Assembly: GCF_001854185.1 (NCBI RefSeq)
Contig: NZ_CP017603.1
Coordinates: forward strand, 2,356,001-2,420,000
Direction: 5' to 3'
Origin: Clostridium formicaceticum
GTDB taxonomy: Bacteria > Bacillota > Clostridia > Peptostreptococcales > Natronincolaceae
Length of the DNA: 64,000 nt
The notes under the pieces were generated by a model, which was not told the origin of the DNA, did no database searches, and saw only the letters and a list, made by a program, of their open reading frames with translations. Below are positions 52,478-61,640 of this stretch, in pieces (the first letter of the stretch is position 1; the number at the start of each line of letters is the position of its first letter). Both the position numbers and the translations under genes were made by a program.

Positions 52478-54175
52478 ATGGGAAGCAAAAAGCTGCAGAA
52501 CCACATATCAATCATGATAAACGATCAAGGTCCATATAAATACGAAAGAGGTATTTCATTAGAAGAGATTGCAAGAGATTTTCAGCAAAATATGAAATAC
52601 TTAATTGTTGCTGCTCTTGTGGATAATGAACTAAAAGAGCTAAAGAATACATTAGATGAAGATTGTGAAGTGAAGTTTATTCACCTATGCTCTTCTATTG
52701 GTTCTAGAATTTATCAAAGAAGTTTAACCTTTGTATTTATTAGAGCATGTGTGGAAATTTTTTCAAGCTGCAAGGTTTCTGTAGAACATTCTATCAGCAA
52801 AGGATTGTATTGTGAGGTTCATTATAAAAGACCAATAAATGAAGAAGATGCAAAACGAATTCAGCAACGAATGCAAGAAATTATTTGGGAAGATGTTGTC
52901 TTTGAAAAAAATAGGGTTCCGGTAGATGAAGCAAAGGATATTTTTAGGGATTATGAGCAAATGGGTAAGGTAAGATTGCTAAAGTATAGAGAAAAACCCT
53001 ATATTAATATTTATCAATGTGGATGGTTGAAAAATTATTTTTATGGTTATATGGTTCCCTCTACAGGATATTTAAAAGATTTTAAATTACAGTACTATGC
53101 CCCTGGTATTGTTTTACAGTTCCCGAGGTTTGAAGATCAAGGAAAAATCCCAGATTTTCAAGAGCATCCGAAGTTATTTAAGGTATTTAGAGAATCAGAA
53201 AAATGGGGAGAAATTTTAGAAATTGACTATGTTGCATCTTTAAATGATCTTATTGTAACCCAAAGAGAGGGAGAGTTTATTAGAATTGCTGAAGCGCTAC
53301 ATGAAAAGAAAATTGCAGAATTAGCTGACAGTATTGCAGAAAATATTGAAGAAAAACGTGTTGTTTTGATTGCAGGGCCCTCCTCCTCGGGTAAAACAAC
53401 CTTTGCGCAACGTTTGATGATTCAACTAAAGGTAAATGGTATTAAGCCCATGGCTATTTCTCTGGATGACTATTTTGTGGATCGTGAAAGCACGCCTTTG
53501 GATGAGGCTGGCAACTATGATTTTGAATCCCTTTATGCAATTGATTTAAAGCTTTTTAATAGAGACTTAGAAAGAATACTAAAAGGGGAAGAGGTGGAAA
53601 TGCCTACCTTTAATTTTCATACAGGCAAAAGAGAATATCGTGGCCATAAAATCCAAATTAACGAAAATCAGCCTATAATATTAGAGGGAATTCATGCTTT
53701 AAATGATCAGTTAACTTCCTCTATTCCCAAAAATAATAAGTTCAAAATATATATCAGTGCTTTAACACAACTAAATATAGATGAACATAATAGAATTCCC
53801 ACTACAGACACCAGGTTAATAAGACGAATTGTTAGGGATAGCAAGTTTCGATCGAATGATGCAGAAACTACTTTGGGCATGTGGCAATCTGTTAGACGGG
53901 GAGAAGAGAAAAATATTTTTCCTTTTCAAGAAGAGGCGGATGCCATGTTTAACTCTGCACTGTTTTATGAACTAAGCATACTAAAGAAATATGCGGAGCC
54001 TTTACTAAGACAGGTACATAATACCAGTATCTATTATTCAGAAGCAAAGAGATTATTAAAGTTTTTAAATTATTTTGTTGCGTTAGAGAATGAAGAAGAC
54101 ATACCTAAGACCTCTATTTTAAGGGAATTTATAGGAGGCAGTAGTTTTCATAAAGAAGAGAAAAAAGACGATTAA
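52478..54175 (+). CDS. TGS-SAD-uridine kinase fusion (nucleoside kinase)
   Basis: Multidomain protein (565 aa). The N-terminal 60 residues look like a TGS domain, followed by a threonyl-tRNA-synthetase second-additional-domain-like region (about 70-270: KFIHLCSSIGSRIYQRSLTF, HYKRPINEEDAKRIQQRMQE), and a C-terminal phosphoribulokinase/uridine-kinase domain with Walker A AGPSSSGKTTFAQRLMIQLK (about 300-320), SLDDYFVDRESTPLD and LEGIHALND. This architecture is known in clostridia and Thermotoga as a nucleoside kinase; the substrate is unproven. An ATG at 52478 follows a TAGGGGGAC site. It stands alone. Confidence 0.87.
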   Translation: MGSKKLQNHISIMINDQGPYKYERGISLEEIARDFQQNMKYLIVAALVDNELKELKNTLDEDCEVKFIHLCSSIGSRIYQRSLTFVFIRACVEIFSSCKVSVEHSISKGLYCEVHYKRPINEEDAKRIQQRMQEIIWEDVVFEKNRVPVDEAKDIFRDYEQMGKVRLLKYREKPYINIYQCGWLKNYFYGYMVPSTGYLKDFKLQYYAPGIVLQFPRFEDQGKIPDFQEHPKLFKVFRESEKWGEILEIDYVASLNDLIVTQREGEFIRIAEALHEKKIAELADSIAENIEEKRVVLIAGPSSSGKTTFAQRLMIQLKVNGIKPMAISLDDYFVDRESTPLDEAGNYDFESLYAIDLKLFNRDLERILKGEEVEMPTFNFHTGKREYRGHKIQINENQPIILEGIHALNDQLTSSIPKNNKFKIYISALTQLNIDEHNRIPTTDTRLIRRIVRDSKFRSNDAETTLGMWQSVRRGEEKNIFPFQEEADAMFNSALFYELSILKKYAEPLLRQVHNTSIYYSEAKRLLKFLNYFVALENEEDIPKTSILREFIGGSSFHKEEKKDD

Positions 54176-54189
54176 AAAGATGATTGGAT

Positions 54190-54229
54190 AAAGATAGAGA
54201 AAAGTTTTCTCTATCTTTAAACTTTTTTT
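54190..54229 (+). terminator. Terminator after the uridine-kinase fusion
   Basis: AAAGATAGAGAAAA pairs with TTTTCTCTATCTTT, followed by AAACTTTTTTTG. Confidence 0.75.
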
Positions 54230-54353
54230 GATGAAAGCGTCTCATAGGAAAAATTTGTTCTAAATAGTGAGGTGAATAGAGTAAATAATAGTAAAATAGT
54301 TAGAGGGTTTTTGATGATTTACTAGAACTATAATAAGTATAGGTGATGAAAAA

Positions 54354-54833
54354 ATGGAAAATGCATTAATCATAATTAGTTTTGCGCTTATTCTATTAGG
54401 TATTCTTGGAATTTTTATACCGGTTCTTCCAGGTCCCATTTTCGTATTGTTAGGGATTGTAGTGTATGGGTTTGTTACAGATTTTACTGTAATCTCTTTA
54501 TATTGGATCGTATTATTTTCGATTCTAACTTTTGTTACTATCGTAATTGATTACTTAGCTTCTTTTTTAACAGCCAAAAGGTTTAATGTATCCTCTTGGG
54601 GCATGATTGGCATGTTTATCGGAGGTTTCTCAGGACTTGTTATTTTCAATGTGATAGGTTTGATTATTGGGCAAGTAGTTGGTCTAACAATGGGAGAACT
54701 TTTGTCTGGAAGAGCGTGGAAAGAGTCTATGAAGGCTGGAGGAGCTGGTGTCTTTGCTTATTTTGTTAGTCTCATAGTAAAGTTATTCGTAACGAGTATT
54801 ATAGTAGGAATATTTATTTATCTTATACGATAA
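54354..54833 (+). CDS. DUF456 membrane protein
   Basis: Hydrophobic protein (159 aa) of the DUF456 family with four or five membrane segments and the family Gly/Pro-rich blocks: ILLGILGIFIPVLPGPIFVL near the N-terminus, the YLASFLTAKRFNVSSWGMIG centre and the glycine-rich GQVVGLTMGELLSGRAWKES helix. The function of the family is unknown. It is nine bases upstream of an EamA transporter gene, perhaps in one operon. The ATG at 54354 follows a weak TAGGTGATG site. No catalytic or ligand residues can be proposed. Confidence 0.82.
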   Translation: MENALIIISFALILLGILGIFIPVLPGPIFVLLGIVVYGFVTDFTVISLYWIVLFSILTFVTIVIDYLASFLTAKRFNVSSWGMIGMFIGGFSGLVIFNVIGLIIGQVVGLTMGELLSGRAWKESMKAGGAGVFAYFVSLIVKLFVTSIIVGIFIYLIR

Positions 54834-54842
54834 GGAGGAAAA

Positions 54843-55757
54843 TTGTTGGCAAATAAGAAAGATTTATATAGAATCCATTTGATGCTATGCATAGCAGTAA
54901 TTGGGGTTTCTTTTTCTGCCATCCTTATTAGGAGTACCACAGCCCCTTCTAATATTATCGCTATGTACAGGATGATGATTACCTTCCTTCTATTTCTTCC
55001 GGCTAGTTTGACTAAAGGAAGAAAAGAAATAAAGGAAATTTGCGGAAAACAGCTTTTGCTTTGTTGCTTCAGTGGAATATTCTTAGCACTTCATTTTATT
55101 ACTTGGATGACTTCGTTGAAGTATACAACAGTAGCTTCATCCACTATACTAGTGGGATTACAGCCTATCTTCACGGCAGTTATCGGGTATTTTTTATATA
55201 AAGAAAAGCTAAGCAAAAAAGGATTTTTAGGGATGTTACTAACCATCAGTGGAAGTAGCATGATAGGATTTTTTAGTTTTCATGCAGGGGAAGGACATTT
55301 CTATGGGAATATTTTAGCTTTGTTAGGTGGTCTTTTTGGCGCACTATATATTATTATAGGTAGGGGAATAAGAAAAAAAATATCTACCTTAATTTATGGG
55401 TTTATTGTTTATGGTACTTGTACAGTGCTTTTAGTCATAATAAACCTAATGCTAAAGTTACCCTTTGTAGGTTATACCCATAAAGATTATATTTTGTTTT
55501 TAGCAATGGCAGTTTTATGCACAATTGGTGGACACACAATCTTTAATTGGTCTCTAAAATATATTGAAGCAAACAAGGTTTCCATTACTATGCTGGGAGA
55601 ACCAGTAGGGGCTACGATTTTAGCAGTCTTGTTTTTAAAAGAGATCCCGAGCTTTTGGCAAGTTTTAAGTGGTATTTTAATACTAATAGGTTTATATATC
55701 TTTATGGGTATAGGTGAAGATAAGACAGTATCCTTAACTACATATAATGAAGGTTAA
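54843..55757 (+). CDS. EamA/DMT-superfamily transporter
   Basis: Inner-membrane transporter (304 aa) with ten predicted helices in two five-helix EamA repeats. The first repeat includes FSAILIRSTTAPSNIIAMYR and ITWMTSLKYTTVASSTILVG, and the second YIIIGRGIRKKISTLIYGFI and EANKVSITMLGEPVGATILA. Family members export amino acids, sugars or other small metabolites; the substrate is not evident. The start is a TTG (54843 or 54846) after a GGAGG site. It follows the DUF456 gene by nine bases, so the two are likely cotranscribed. Confidence 0.86.
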   Translation: MLANKKDLYRIHLMLCIAVIGVSFSAILIRSTTAPSNIIAMYRMMITFLLFLPASLTKGRKEIKEICGKQLLLCCFSGIFLALHFITWMTSLKYTTVASSTILVGLQPIFTAVIGYFLYKEKLSKKGFLGMLLTISGSSMIGFFSFHAGEGHFYGNILALLGGLFGALYIIIGRGIRKKISTLIYGFIVYGTCTVLLVIINLMLKLPFVGYTHKDYILFLAMAVLCTIGGHTIFNWSLKYIEANKVSITMLGEPVGATILAVLFLKEIPSFWQVLSGILILIGLYIFMGIGEDKTVSLTTYNEG

Positions 55758-55884
55758 CCATACGTAAATAACCTCTATGAATTTTATAGACGAAAAGCTA
55801 GATCTGGATTTTGGCTATTGAAGTTAAAGTATGAAGGGATATAGCTATAACTTTGTTAGCAAGAATGGTTTAGGAAGTGATAAA

Positions 55885-56433
55885 ATGAAAAAAATCAATT
55901 CTTACGACTATAACTTACTAAAAAAAATAATCATTATATTAGGACTTTTTTTTATCATGAATACCTTTGTGCTTAGTATAGCTAATGTAGAAGGGGAGTC
56001 TATGTATCCCACTTTAAATCCAGCAGATCGGATTGTTTTTATAAAACTCCCTTATTTCCGTAAAAATATAAAAAGAGGAGATGTCGTGATATTTACACCT
56101 CCTGAAGAATTGGGTAGGGAAGGCGAGTTGTTTGTTAAAAGAGTAGCAGCCGTGGGAGAAGATATGTTTATGATAGAAGGTGGGATACTACAGATTAACA
56201 GTATAGAAGTCATGGAAGATTATATTTGTGAAGAAGATTATATTAACAAAGACTATTGTCATATAAAAGGTATTGTTCCACAAAATAAATTCTTTGTTTT
56301 AGGAGATAATAGAAATAACAGCAATGACAGTAGAAGGTTTTCCTGTATAGGAAAGCACCATATCAAAGGCAGAGTTGTGTTAAAAATATGGCCTTTACAT
56401 GAAATAACAACCTTTAAAAACCCCCACCATTAA
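55885..56433 (+). CDS. lepB: Signal peptidase I (second copy)
   Basis: Second type I signal peptidase (182 aa). An N-terminal anchor (IIIILGLFFIMNTFVLSIAN) precedes the catalytic Ser in VEGESMYPTLNPADRIVF (about 43), the Lys in LFVKRVAAVGEDMFMI (about 85) and the VLGDNRNNSNDSRR box (near 145), so both catalytic residues are intact. It differs from the 50762 copy by a longer central region with a CEEDYINKDYC pair of cysteines. The ATG at 55885 has an AGGAAGTGA site; an upstream in-frame ATG at 55831 has none. Confidence 0.9.
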   Translation: MKKINSYDYNLLKKIIIILGLFFIMNTFVLSIANVEGESMYPTLNPADRIVFIKLPYFRKNIKRGDVVIFTPPEELGREGELFVKRVAAVGEDMFMIEGGILQINSIEVMEDYICEEDYINKDYCHIKGIVPQNKFFVLGDNRNNSNDSRRFSCIGKHHIKGRVVLKIWPLHEITTFKNPHH

Positions 56434-56457
56434 GAGATAAAATGAGACTTAAGGATA

Positions 56458-56485
56458 AATCCCCAGCATTTTGGCTGGGGTTTCT
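56458..56485 (+). terminator. Terminator after the second signal peptidase
   Basis: CCCCAGC-atttt-GGCTGGGG followed by TTTC, 28 bases after the stop. Confidence 0.7.
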
Positions 56486-56525
56486 TGCGCGATAATGTAA
56501 ATAAGCCAGAAAGGAATGAACTGGA

Positions 56526-57659
56526 ATGAAGCTCAAAGAAGAAATTAAAAGCTATGGGAAATCTATTGGGGTAGACTTAATAGGTTTCACAAGTGCAGAA
56601 CCCTTTGAAGATATGAGAAATATTTTAGAGAAAAGAAAAAAACGAAATCATCTTTCTGGATTTGAAGAACAGAATATAGAACTTCGTATTCATCCTAAAA
56701 AAACAATGGCAGATGCTAAATCTATTATTGTTATAGGGGTATCTTATTATAAAAGACATATCAAACAAGGAGAGATGAATAAACCACCATTTTCTGGCGT
56801 ATTAGCCAGGACAGCATGGGGAAGGGACTATCACTATGTTTTGAAGGAAAAACTAGAAAAAATTGCTGCTTTTATTCAGGAAAGGATCGATGATTTTCGC
56901 TACAAAATTTTTGTAGATACAGGCCCTTTAGTAGACCGTCATGTGGCCTATAGAGCTGGACTGGGTTGGTATGGTTACAACGCTCTCCTTATTAATGAAA
57001 AATACGGTTCTTGGTTTTTTATAGGTTATATGATGAACAATGTAGCGTTTGAAGAAGATAAACCTTTAGAAAACAAAGCCTGTGAAGGATGCAACTTATG
57101 TATAAAAAATTGTCCTAAAGGTGCTCTTGAAGGTCCTTATGAATTTAATGCAAAAAAGTGCCTGTCTAATTTATTGCAACAAAAAGAGGAAATTTATGAG
57201 GAGGATAGGGGCATACTAGGAAAAAATCTCTATGGCTGTGATATTTGCCAAGATGTCTGTCCTCATAATAATAAAGCAACGGAAATGTCAGAAGACCATT
57301 TTTCTCCCCAAGCGGTTTCATCTGCACCGGATTTAATAGAGCTGCTTCATATGTCTAATAAGGCCTTTAAAAAAACCTATGGGTCAACTTCAGCAGGGTG
57401 GAGGGGGAAAAAAGTACTTCAGAGAAATGCCATCATTGCTATAGTGAATCATGGGGATAAAAAGGCACTACCTTATCTAATACCTTTATTAAAAGACAAT
57501 AGACCAGAAATAAGAAGCTGTAGCATATGGGGAATATTTCAATTAGATCCTTTTTTAGCAAGAGAGATTTCCGAGGAAATGAAAAAGAAAGAGGAGGATC
57601 AAAAAGTGTTAGATACGATAGTCAGCTGCCTTAATAAAGCTTTTCCTTTTGAAAATTAG
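56526..57659 (+). CDS. queG: Epoxyqueuosine reductase QueG
   Basis: Cobalamin- and iron-sulfur-dependent reductase (377 aa) for the last step of queuosine synthesis in tRNA. The catalytic Asp lies in KIFVDTGPLVDRHVAYRAGL (about 140), and two 4Fe-4S motifs follow: CEGCNLCIKNCPKGA (about 187) and CDICQDVCPHN (about 240). The C-terminus (about 290-375) has HEAT-like repeats (KKALPYLIPLLKDNRPEIRS). A full-length enzyme of the expected size. The ATG at 56526 is preceded by GGAATGAACTGG. No other queuosine gene is nearby. Confidence 0.92.
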   Translation: MKLKEEIKSYGKSIGVDLIGFTSAEPFEDMRNILEKRKKRNHLSGFEEQNIELRIHPKKTMADAKSIIVIGVSYYKRHIKQGEMNKPPFSGVLARTAWGRDYHYVLKEKLEKIAAFIQERIDDFRYKIFVDTGPLVDRHVAYRAGLGWYGYNALLINEKYGSWFFIGYMMNNVAFEEDKPLENKACEGCNLCIKNCPKGALEGPYEFNAKKCLSNLLQQKEEIYEEDRGILGKNLYGCDICQDVCPHNNKATEMSEDHFSPQAVSSAPDLIELLHMSNKAFKKTYGSTSAGWRGKKVLQRNAIIAIVNHGDKKALPYLIPLLKDNRPEIRSCSIWGIFQLDPFLAREISEEMKKKEEDQKVLDTIVSCLNKAFPFEN

Positions 57660-57767
57660 TCATCCCTCCCTAGGCGGTCGAAAAGATTTTCTTTCTTAAT
57701 AGTAGAATATAACCTTCTTTTTGAATAGTATGTTAGTGAAGGTGATTCGCTGTAAAGGAGGACGTAT

Positions 57768-60110
57768 ATGAAAAAATACCCTGAGTTATCCTATAAACAT
57801 GTAAAAAAATATTGCGTTATTGATAACTTTACATTTCAAACAACAGAAGAGGTAGATCCCTTAAAAGGAATTATAGGACAAAAAAAGGGAGAAGTCGCCA
57901 TGACCTTTGGATTAGAAATAGATCATCCCAGCTATAATATTTATATTGGCGGTAATAAAGGAACGGGTAGAACCACTTATACAAGAGAAATTGTTGGAAA
58001 AGTCGCTAAATCAAAACCTCAGCCTGATGATTGGTGTTATGTGCATAGTTTTGAAAGTAAGGGTAAGGCTGTGGCGTTGAATTTGCCAGCGGGTAGAGGA
58101 GAAGCGTTTCAAAAAGATATAGATGAATTGATAGAAGATTTATTGATACAAGTACCACAGGCCTTCAACAGTGAAGATTATGATCAAAGAAAGAATGAAA
58201 TTATTAGAGACTATCAAGATCAAAAAAATAAGCTATTGTTGCATTTAACAGAATTTGCAGAGAATAAAGGGTTTAGTATAAAGAGTACCAGCACTGGATT
58301 TGCGTTTGTTCCTATAAAAGATGGAGAAGAAATAAGTGATGAGGCATTGAAACAATTTGATAAAGAGGAGACGAAAAAACTAGAGGAGCAGCTTCAAGAA
58401 ATCCAGAAAACTGCTATAGATATTCTTGTAAAACTAAAAAACCTAGAGCGTATTGCTAAAAAGAAATTATTACAACTGGAAATGAAGGTAGGACTATTTG
58501 TTGTAAAACCGCTAATTCATGAATTAGTAGAAAAATATCGCCAATGTCAGAAAATAGTGGATCATTTTTATAAGGTCGAAAAGGATTTAGTAGAAAATAT
58601 TAGAGAATTTGTTAAGGAAGAAGAAGAGGAAGAAGTTGTCATAGCTGATAAAAAGGAAGTAGAAGCCTTTGTAAAAAAGTATAAGGTAAATCTATTAGTA
58701 AATAACAGCAAAACAGAAGGCGCACCTGTGGTGATTGAATTTAATCCTACAGTCAATAAATTGATTGGCAAAGTAGAGTACGAAAACATCAGTGGGGTGC
58801 TAAAAACTGATTTTCTTCATATTAAGCCAGGGGCAATCCACTTGGCTAATGGAGGTTATCTTATATTAGAGGCAAAGCAGCTGCTAAATCATCCTTATGC
58901 ATGGGAAACTTTAAAGAGAATTCTTCACACAAAGGAAATCACCATAGAGAGCATGGGAAATCAGTTAGTAGATGTCACATCTTTAAAATTAGAACCTATC
59001 CCGATTGATTTAAAAATTGTTTTGATTGGCAGCGAAGAGTTATACCATTTATTGTATCGCTATGACGAAGACTTTCAAAAATATTTTAAAGTTTTTGTGG
59101 ATTTCGATAGCGAGATGCAAAGAACTCCTGAGCATGAAAAAGAGATGGCGGCTTTTGTAAGTTCCTATGTAAGGTGTGCAGATATAAAGCATTTTGACGC
59201 CTCAGGGGTAGCTAGATTAATAGAATATAGCTCAAGGCTAACAGGAAACCAAAATAAGTTAACAACCAGATTTAATAAGATCATAGAAGTCATTATAGAA
59301 GCAAACCAATGGGCAAAGTTGGATAACAGTCTGCTGGTAACAGATAAACATGTGGATAAAGCTATTCATGAAAAGTGGCATCGGCTCAGTAAGTATCAAA
59401 ATAAAGTTGAAGAAATGTTTGAAGCGGAGAAAATTTTAATTGATATTGAAGGAAAAAAAATTGGTGTCATTAACGGATTATCTGTCATCAGTTTAGGAGA
59501 ATATACCTTCGGTAAGCCCAGTGTCATTACTGCTACTACTGCTGTGGGCAAAGAAGGGATTATTAATATTGAGAGGGAAGTAAATTTAAGTGGTGATATC
59601 TACGACAAAGGTGTAATGATTTTAACAGGATTTTTAATGCAGAATTTTGCTCAGGATACTGGTTTAAGTATATCATCACGTATTTGTTTTGAACAATCCT
59701 ATGGAGGCGTAGATGGAGATAGTGCCTCTAGTGGAGAACTATATGCTTTGTTATCTAGTCTTGCTGGTATTCCAATAAAACAGCATATTGCTGTAACTGG
59801 TTCTATAAACCAAAGAGGATATATCCAACCGGTAGGAGGCGTTACAGAAAAAGTAGAAGGTTTTTACCGTTTATGTAAAAAGAGAGGACTTACAAAAACC
59901 CAAGGTGTAATCATTCCTTATCAAAATATTGAAAATTTAATGCTTTCCGATGAGGTAGTAGTGGCTATAAAAAAAGGTGATTTTCATATTTATGCGATAA
60001 AACATATCAACGAAGGAATAGAAATTATGACAGATGAAACCTATGAAAAAGTATATGAAGGAGTAAGAAAAAAATTAAAGTATTTTAATCAAGTGATTGC
60101 TATGGACTAA
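57768..60110 (+). CDS. AAA_32 Lon-like ATP-dependent protease
   Basis: Soluble protease (780 aa) with an N-terminal AAA+ module and C-terminal Lon proteolytic domain. The AAA start has YIGGNKGTGRTTYTREIVG (Arg where Walker A has Lys, as I recall is usual for this family). A coiled-coil insertion spans about 110-310, including a Glu-rich run near 285. The Lon domain has VDGDSASSGELYALLSSLAG with the catalytic Ser (about 650) and VGGVTEKVEGFYRLCKKRG with the Lys (about 690). Substrates are unknown; the family differs from LonA and LonB. The ATG follows an AAAGGAGG site. Confidence 0.88.
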   Translation: MKKYPELSYKHVKKYCVIDNFTFQTTEEVDPLKGIIGQKKGEVAMTFGLEIDHPSYNIYIGGNKGTGRTTYTREIVGKVAKSKPQPDDWCYVHSFESKGKAVALNLPAGRGEAFQKDIDELIEDLLIQVPQAFNSEDYDQRKNEIIRDYQDQKNKLLLHLTEFAENKGFSIKSTSTGFAFVPIKDGEEISDEALKQFDKEETKKLEEQLQEIQKTAIDILVKLKNLERIAKKKLLQLEMKVGLFVVKPLIHELVEKYRQCQKIVDHFYKVEKDLVENIREFVKEEEEEEVVIADKKEVEAFVKKYKVNLLVNNSKTEGAPVVIEFNPTVNKLIGKVEYENISGVLKTDFLHIKPGAIHLANGGYLILEAKQLLNHPYAWETLKRILHTKEITIESMGNQLVDVTSLKLEPIPIDLKIVLIGSEELYHLLYRYDEDFQKYFKVFVDFDSEMQRTPEHEKEMAAFVSSYVRCADIKHFDASGVARLIEYSSRLTGNQNKLTTRFNKIIEVIIEANQWAKLDNSLLVTDKHVDKAIHEKWHRLSKYQNKVEEMFEAEKILIDIEGKKIGVINGLSVISLGEYTFGKPSVITATTAVGKEGIINIEREVNLSGDIYDKGVMILTGFLMQNFAQDTGLSISSRICFEQSYGGVDGDSASSGELYALLSSLAGIPIKQHIAVTGSINQRGYIQPVGGVTEKVEGFYRLCKKRGLTKTQGVIIPYQNIENLMLSDEVVVAIKKGDFHIYAIKHINEGIEIMTDETYEKVYEGVRKKLKYFNQVIAMD

Positions 60111-60162
60111 CGTAAGCATTTTAAATAAGATAAATTAAGCTGATGCCTTCAACAACTTTCTG

Positions 60163-60188
60163 CCTCAAATTTTTGAGGATTTTTTTTA
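60163..60188 (+). terminator. Terminator after the Lon-like gene
   Basis: CCTCAAATTTTTGAGG followed by ATTTTTTTT, about 50 bases downstream of the stop. The rest of the 258-base gap before kbl shows no conserved element. Confidence 0.8.
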
Positions 60189-60368
60189 GAGAAAAAAATT
60201 ATAAATTTTAAGGAGTAGGGAAAAATGAAAGTATTATAATTTTTTTCACAAAACAGAGATAAAGGTTATAGATATATGTCTTTATGCTGCAAATGCAAAG
60301 GAAGATGCATGGGTGTATATTTATACGGACATTAATTTATTGGAAATCGATCATTAGGAGGCGCTGTA

Positions 60369-61556
60369 ATGTCAAATGTACATGAATTGAACTTTCTTAA
60401 AGAAAAAATTCAAGAGCTTAAAAATGATGGTGTGCATAGAAAACTTCCTATTTTAGAGGGGGCCAATGAGGCAGAAGTAATTTTAAATGGCAAAAAAGTC
60501 ATCAATTTATCCTCTAATAATTACTTAGGGTTTGCCAATCACCCAAAACTAAAAAAAGCTTCTGTAGAAGCGATAGAAAAATATGGGGTTGGAGCTGGGG
60601 CAGTAAGAACCATTATAGGAAATATGGATATTCATGAGGAATTGGAGGATTTATTGGCACAGTTTAAAAGAGAAGAAGCTGTTATGGTATTTCAATCAGG
60701 TTTCAACTGTAATGCTGGCACGATTCAAGCAGTTACAGAAAAAGGTGATTTGATTGTTTCCGATGAATTAAATCATGCTAGCATTATCGACGGTGCAAGA
60801 CTAACCAAAGCAGATAAAACTGTTTTTAAACATGCAGATATGAATCACTTGGAAGCGGTTTTAAAAGAAAATAGAGATAAATATAGAAATATCCTCATTA
60901 TTACCGATGGTGTATTTAGCATGGATGGTGACATTGCTCCTTTACCAGAAATTGTTGCGTTAGCAGAAAAGTACAGTGCAATGACTTATGTTGATGATGC
61001 CCATGGTTCTGGCGTATTAGGTGAAAGTGGAAGAGGTACAATTGATCACTTTGGACTTCATGGAAGAGTAGATTTTACTATTGGTACTCTATCAAAGGCT
61101 ATTGGTGTTATAGGAGGTTATGTAGCTGGTAGTCATACAATGAAGGATTGGTTAAGTCATCGAGGAAGACCTTTATTATTTAGTACTTCTCTGCCTCCAG
61201 CAGCAGTAGGAGCAATTATAGAAGCTGTAAAACTATTGATGAGCACAACTGAATATACCGATAGACTTTGGGAGAATGCAAAATACTTTAAACAAAAGAT
61301 CAGTCAACTGGGCTTTAATATCGGCAAAAGTGCTACGCCTATTACACCAGTAATTATCGGAGAAGAAGGTTTAACGATGGAATTTAGCAAAAAATTGTTT
61401 GAAAATGGTGTTTTTGTATCAGGCATTGTATTTCCAACAGTGCCAAAGGGAACTGGTAGAACCCGGTGTATGGTGACAGCAGGTCATACAAAAGAACAAT
61501 TAGATCGAGCTGTAGAAATTTTTAAAAAGGTTGGAGAAGAAATGAAAGTATTATAG
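60369..61556 (+). CDS. kbl: Glycine C-acetyltransferase / 2-amino-3-ketobutyrate CoA ligase
   Basis: PLP enzyme (395 aa) of the alpha-oxoamine synthase family that interconverts 2-amino-3-ketobutyrate and CoA with glycine and acetyl-CoA. Motifs are [20 protein letters not shown] (about 44), [40 protein letters not shown] and the PLP Lys in [19 protein letters not shown] (about 242). Threonine dehydrogenase, its usual partner, is not adjacent, so the physiological direction is uncertain. An AONS (BioF) role is less likely without bio genes. The ATG follows a TAGGAGGC site. Confidence 0.88.
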   Translation: MSNVHELNFLKEKIQELKNDGVHRKLPILEGANEAEVILNGKKVINLSSNNYLGFANHPKLKKASVEAIEKYGVGAGAVRTIIGNMDIHEELEDLLAQFKREEAVMVFQSGFNCNAGTIQAVTEKGDLIVSDELNHASIIDGARLTKADKTVFKHADMNHLEAVLKENRDKYRNILIITDGVFSMDGDIAPLPEIVALAEKYSAMTYVDDAHGSGVLGESGRGTIDHFGLHGRVDFTIGTLSKAIGVIGGYVAGSHTMKDWLSHRGRPLLFSTSLPPAAVGAIIEAVKLLMSTTEYTDRLWENAKYFKQKISQLGFNIGKSATPITPVIIGEEGLTMEFSKKLFENGVFVSGIVFPTVPKGTGRTRCMVTAGHTKEQLDRAVEIFKKVGEEMKVL

Positions 61557-61640
61557 AAAAGCTATAGATAAAACTCCAAGAAATTGCACATATTAAATTG
61601 GTAACAATTTATGATGGTGTAATTCTTTGGAGGTTTTTTT

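Noticed and set aside
57930-57990. Walker A Arg (GTGRTT) in the Lon-like protease as a loss-of-function mutation
   Set aside because: As far as I recall, Arg at this position is usual for AAA_32 Lon-like proteins, so it is not evidence of decay, unlike the Lys-to-Asn change at 4890.
60190-60368. Possible glycine riboswitch ahead of kbl
   Set aside because: Checked because kbl makes glycine; no tandem aptamer signatures are present in this AT-rich leader.
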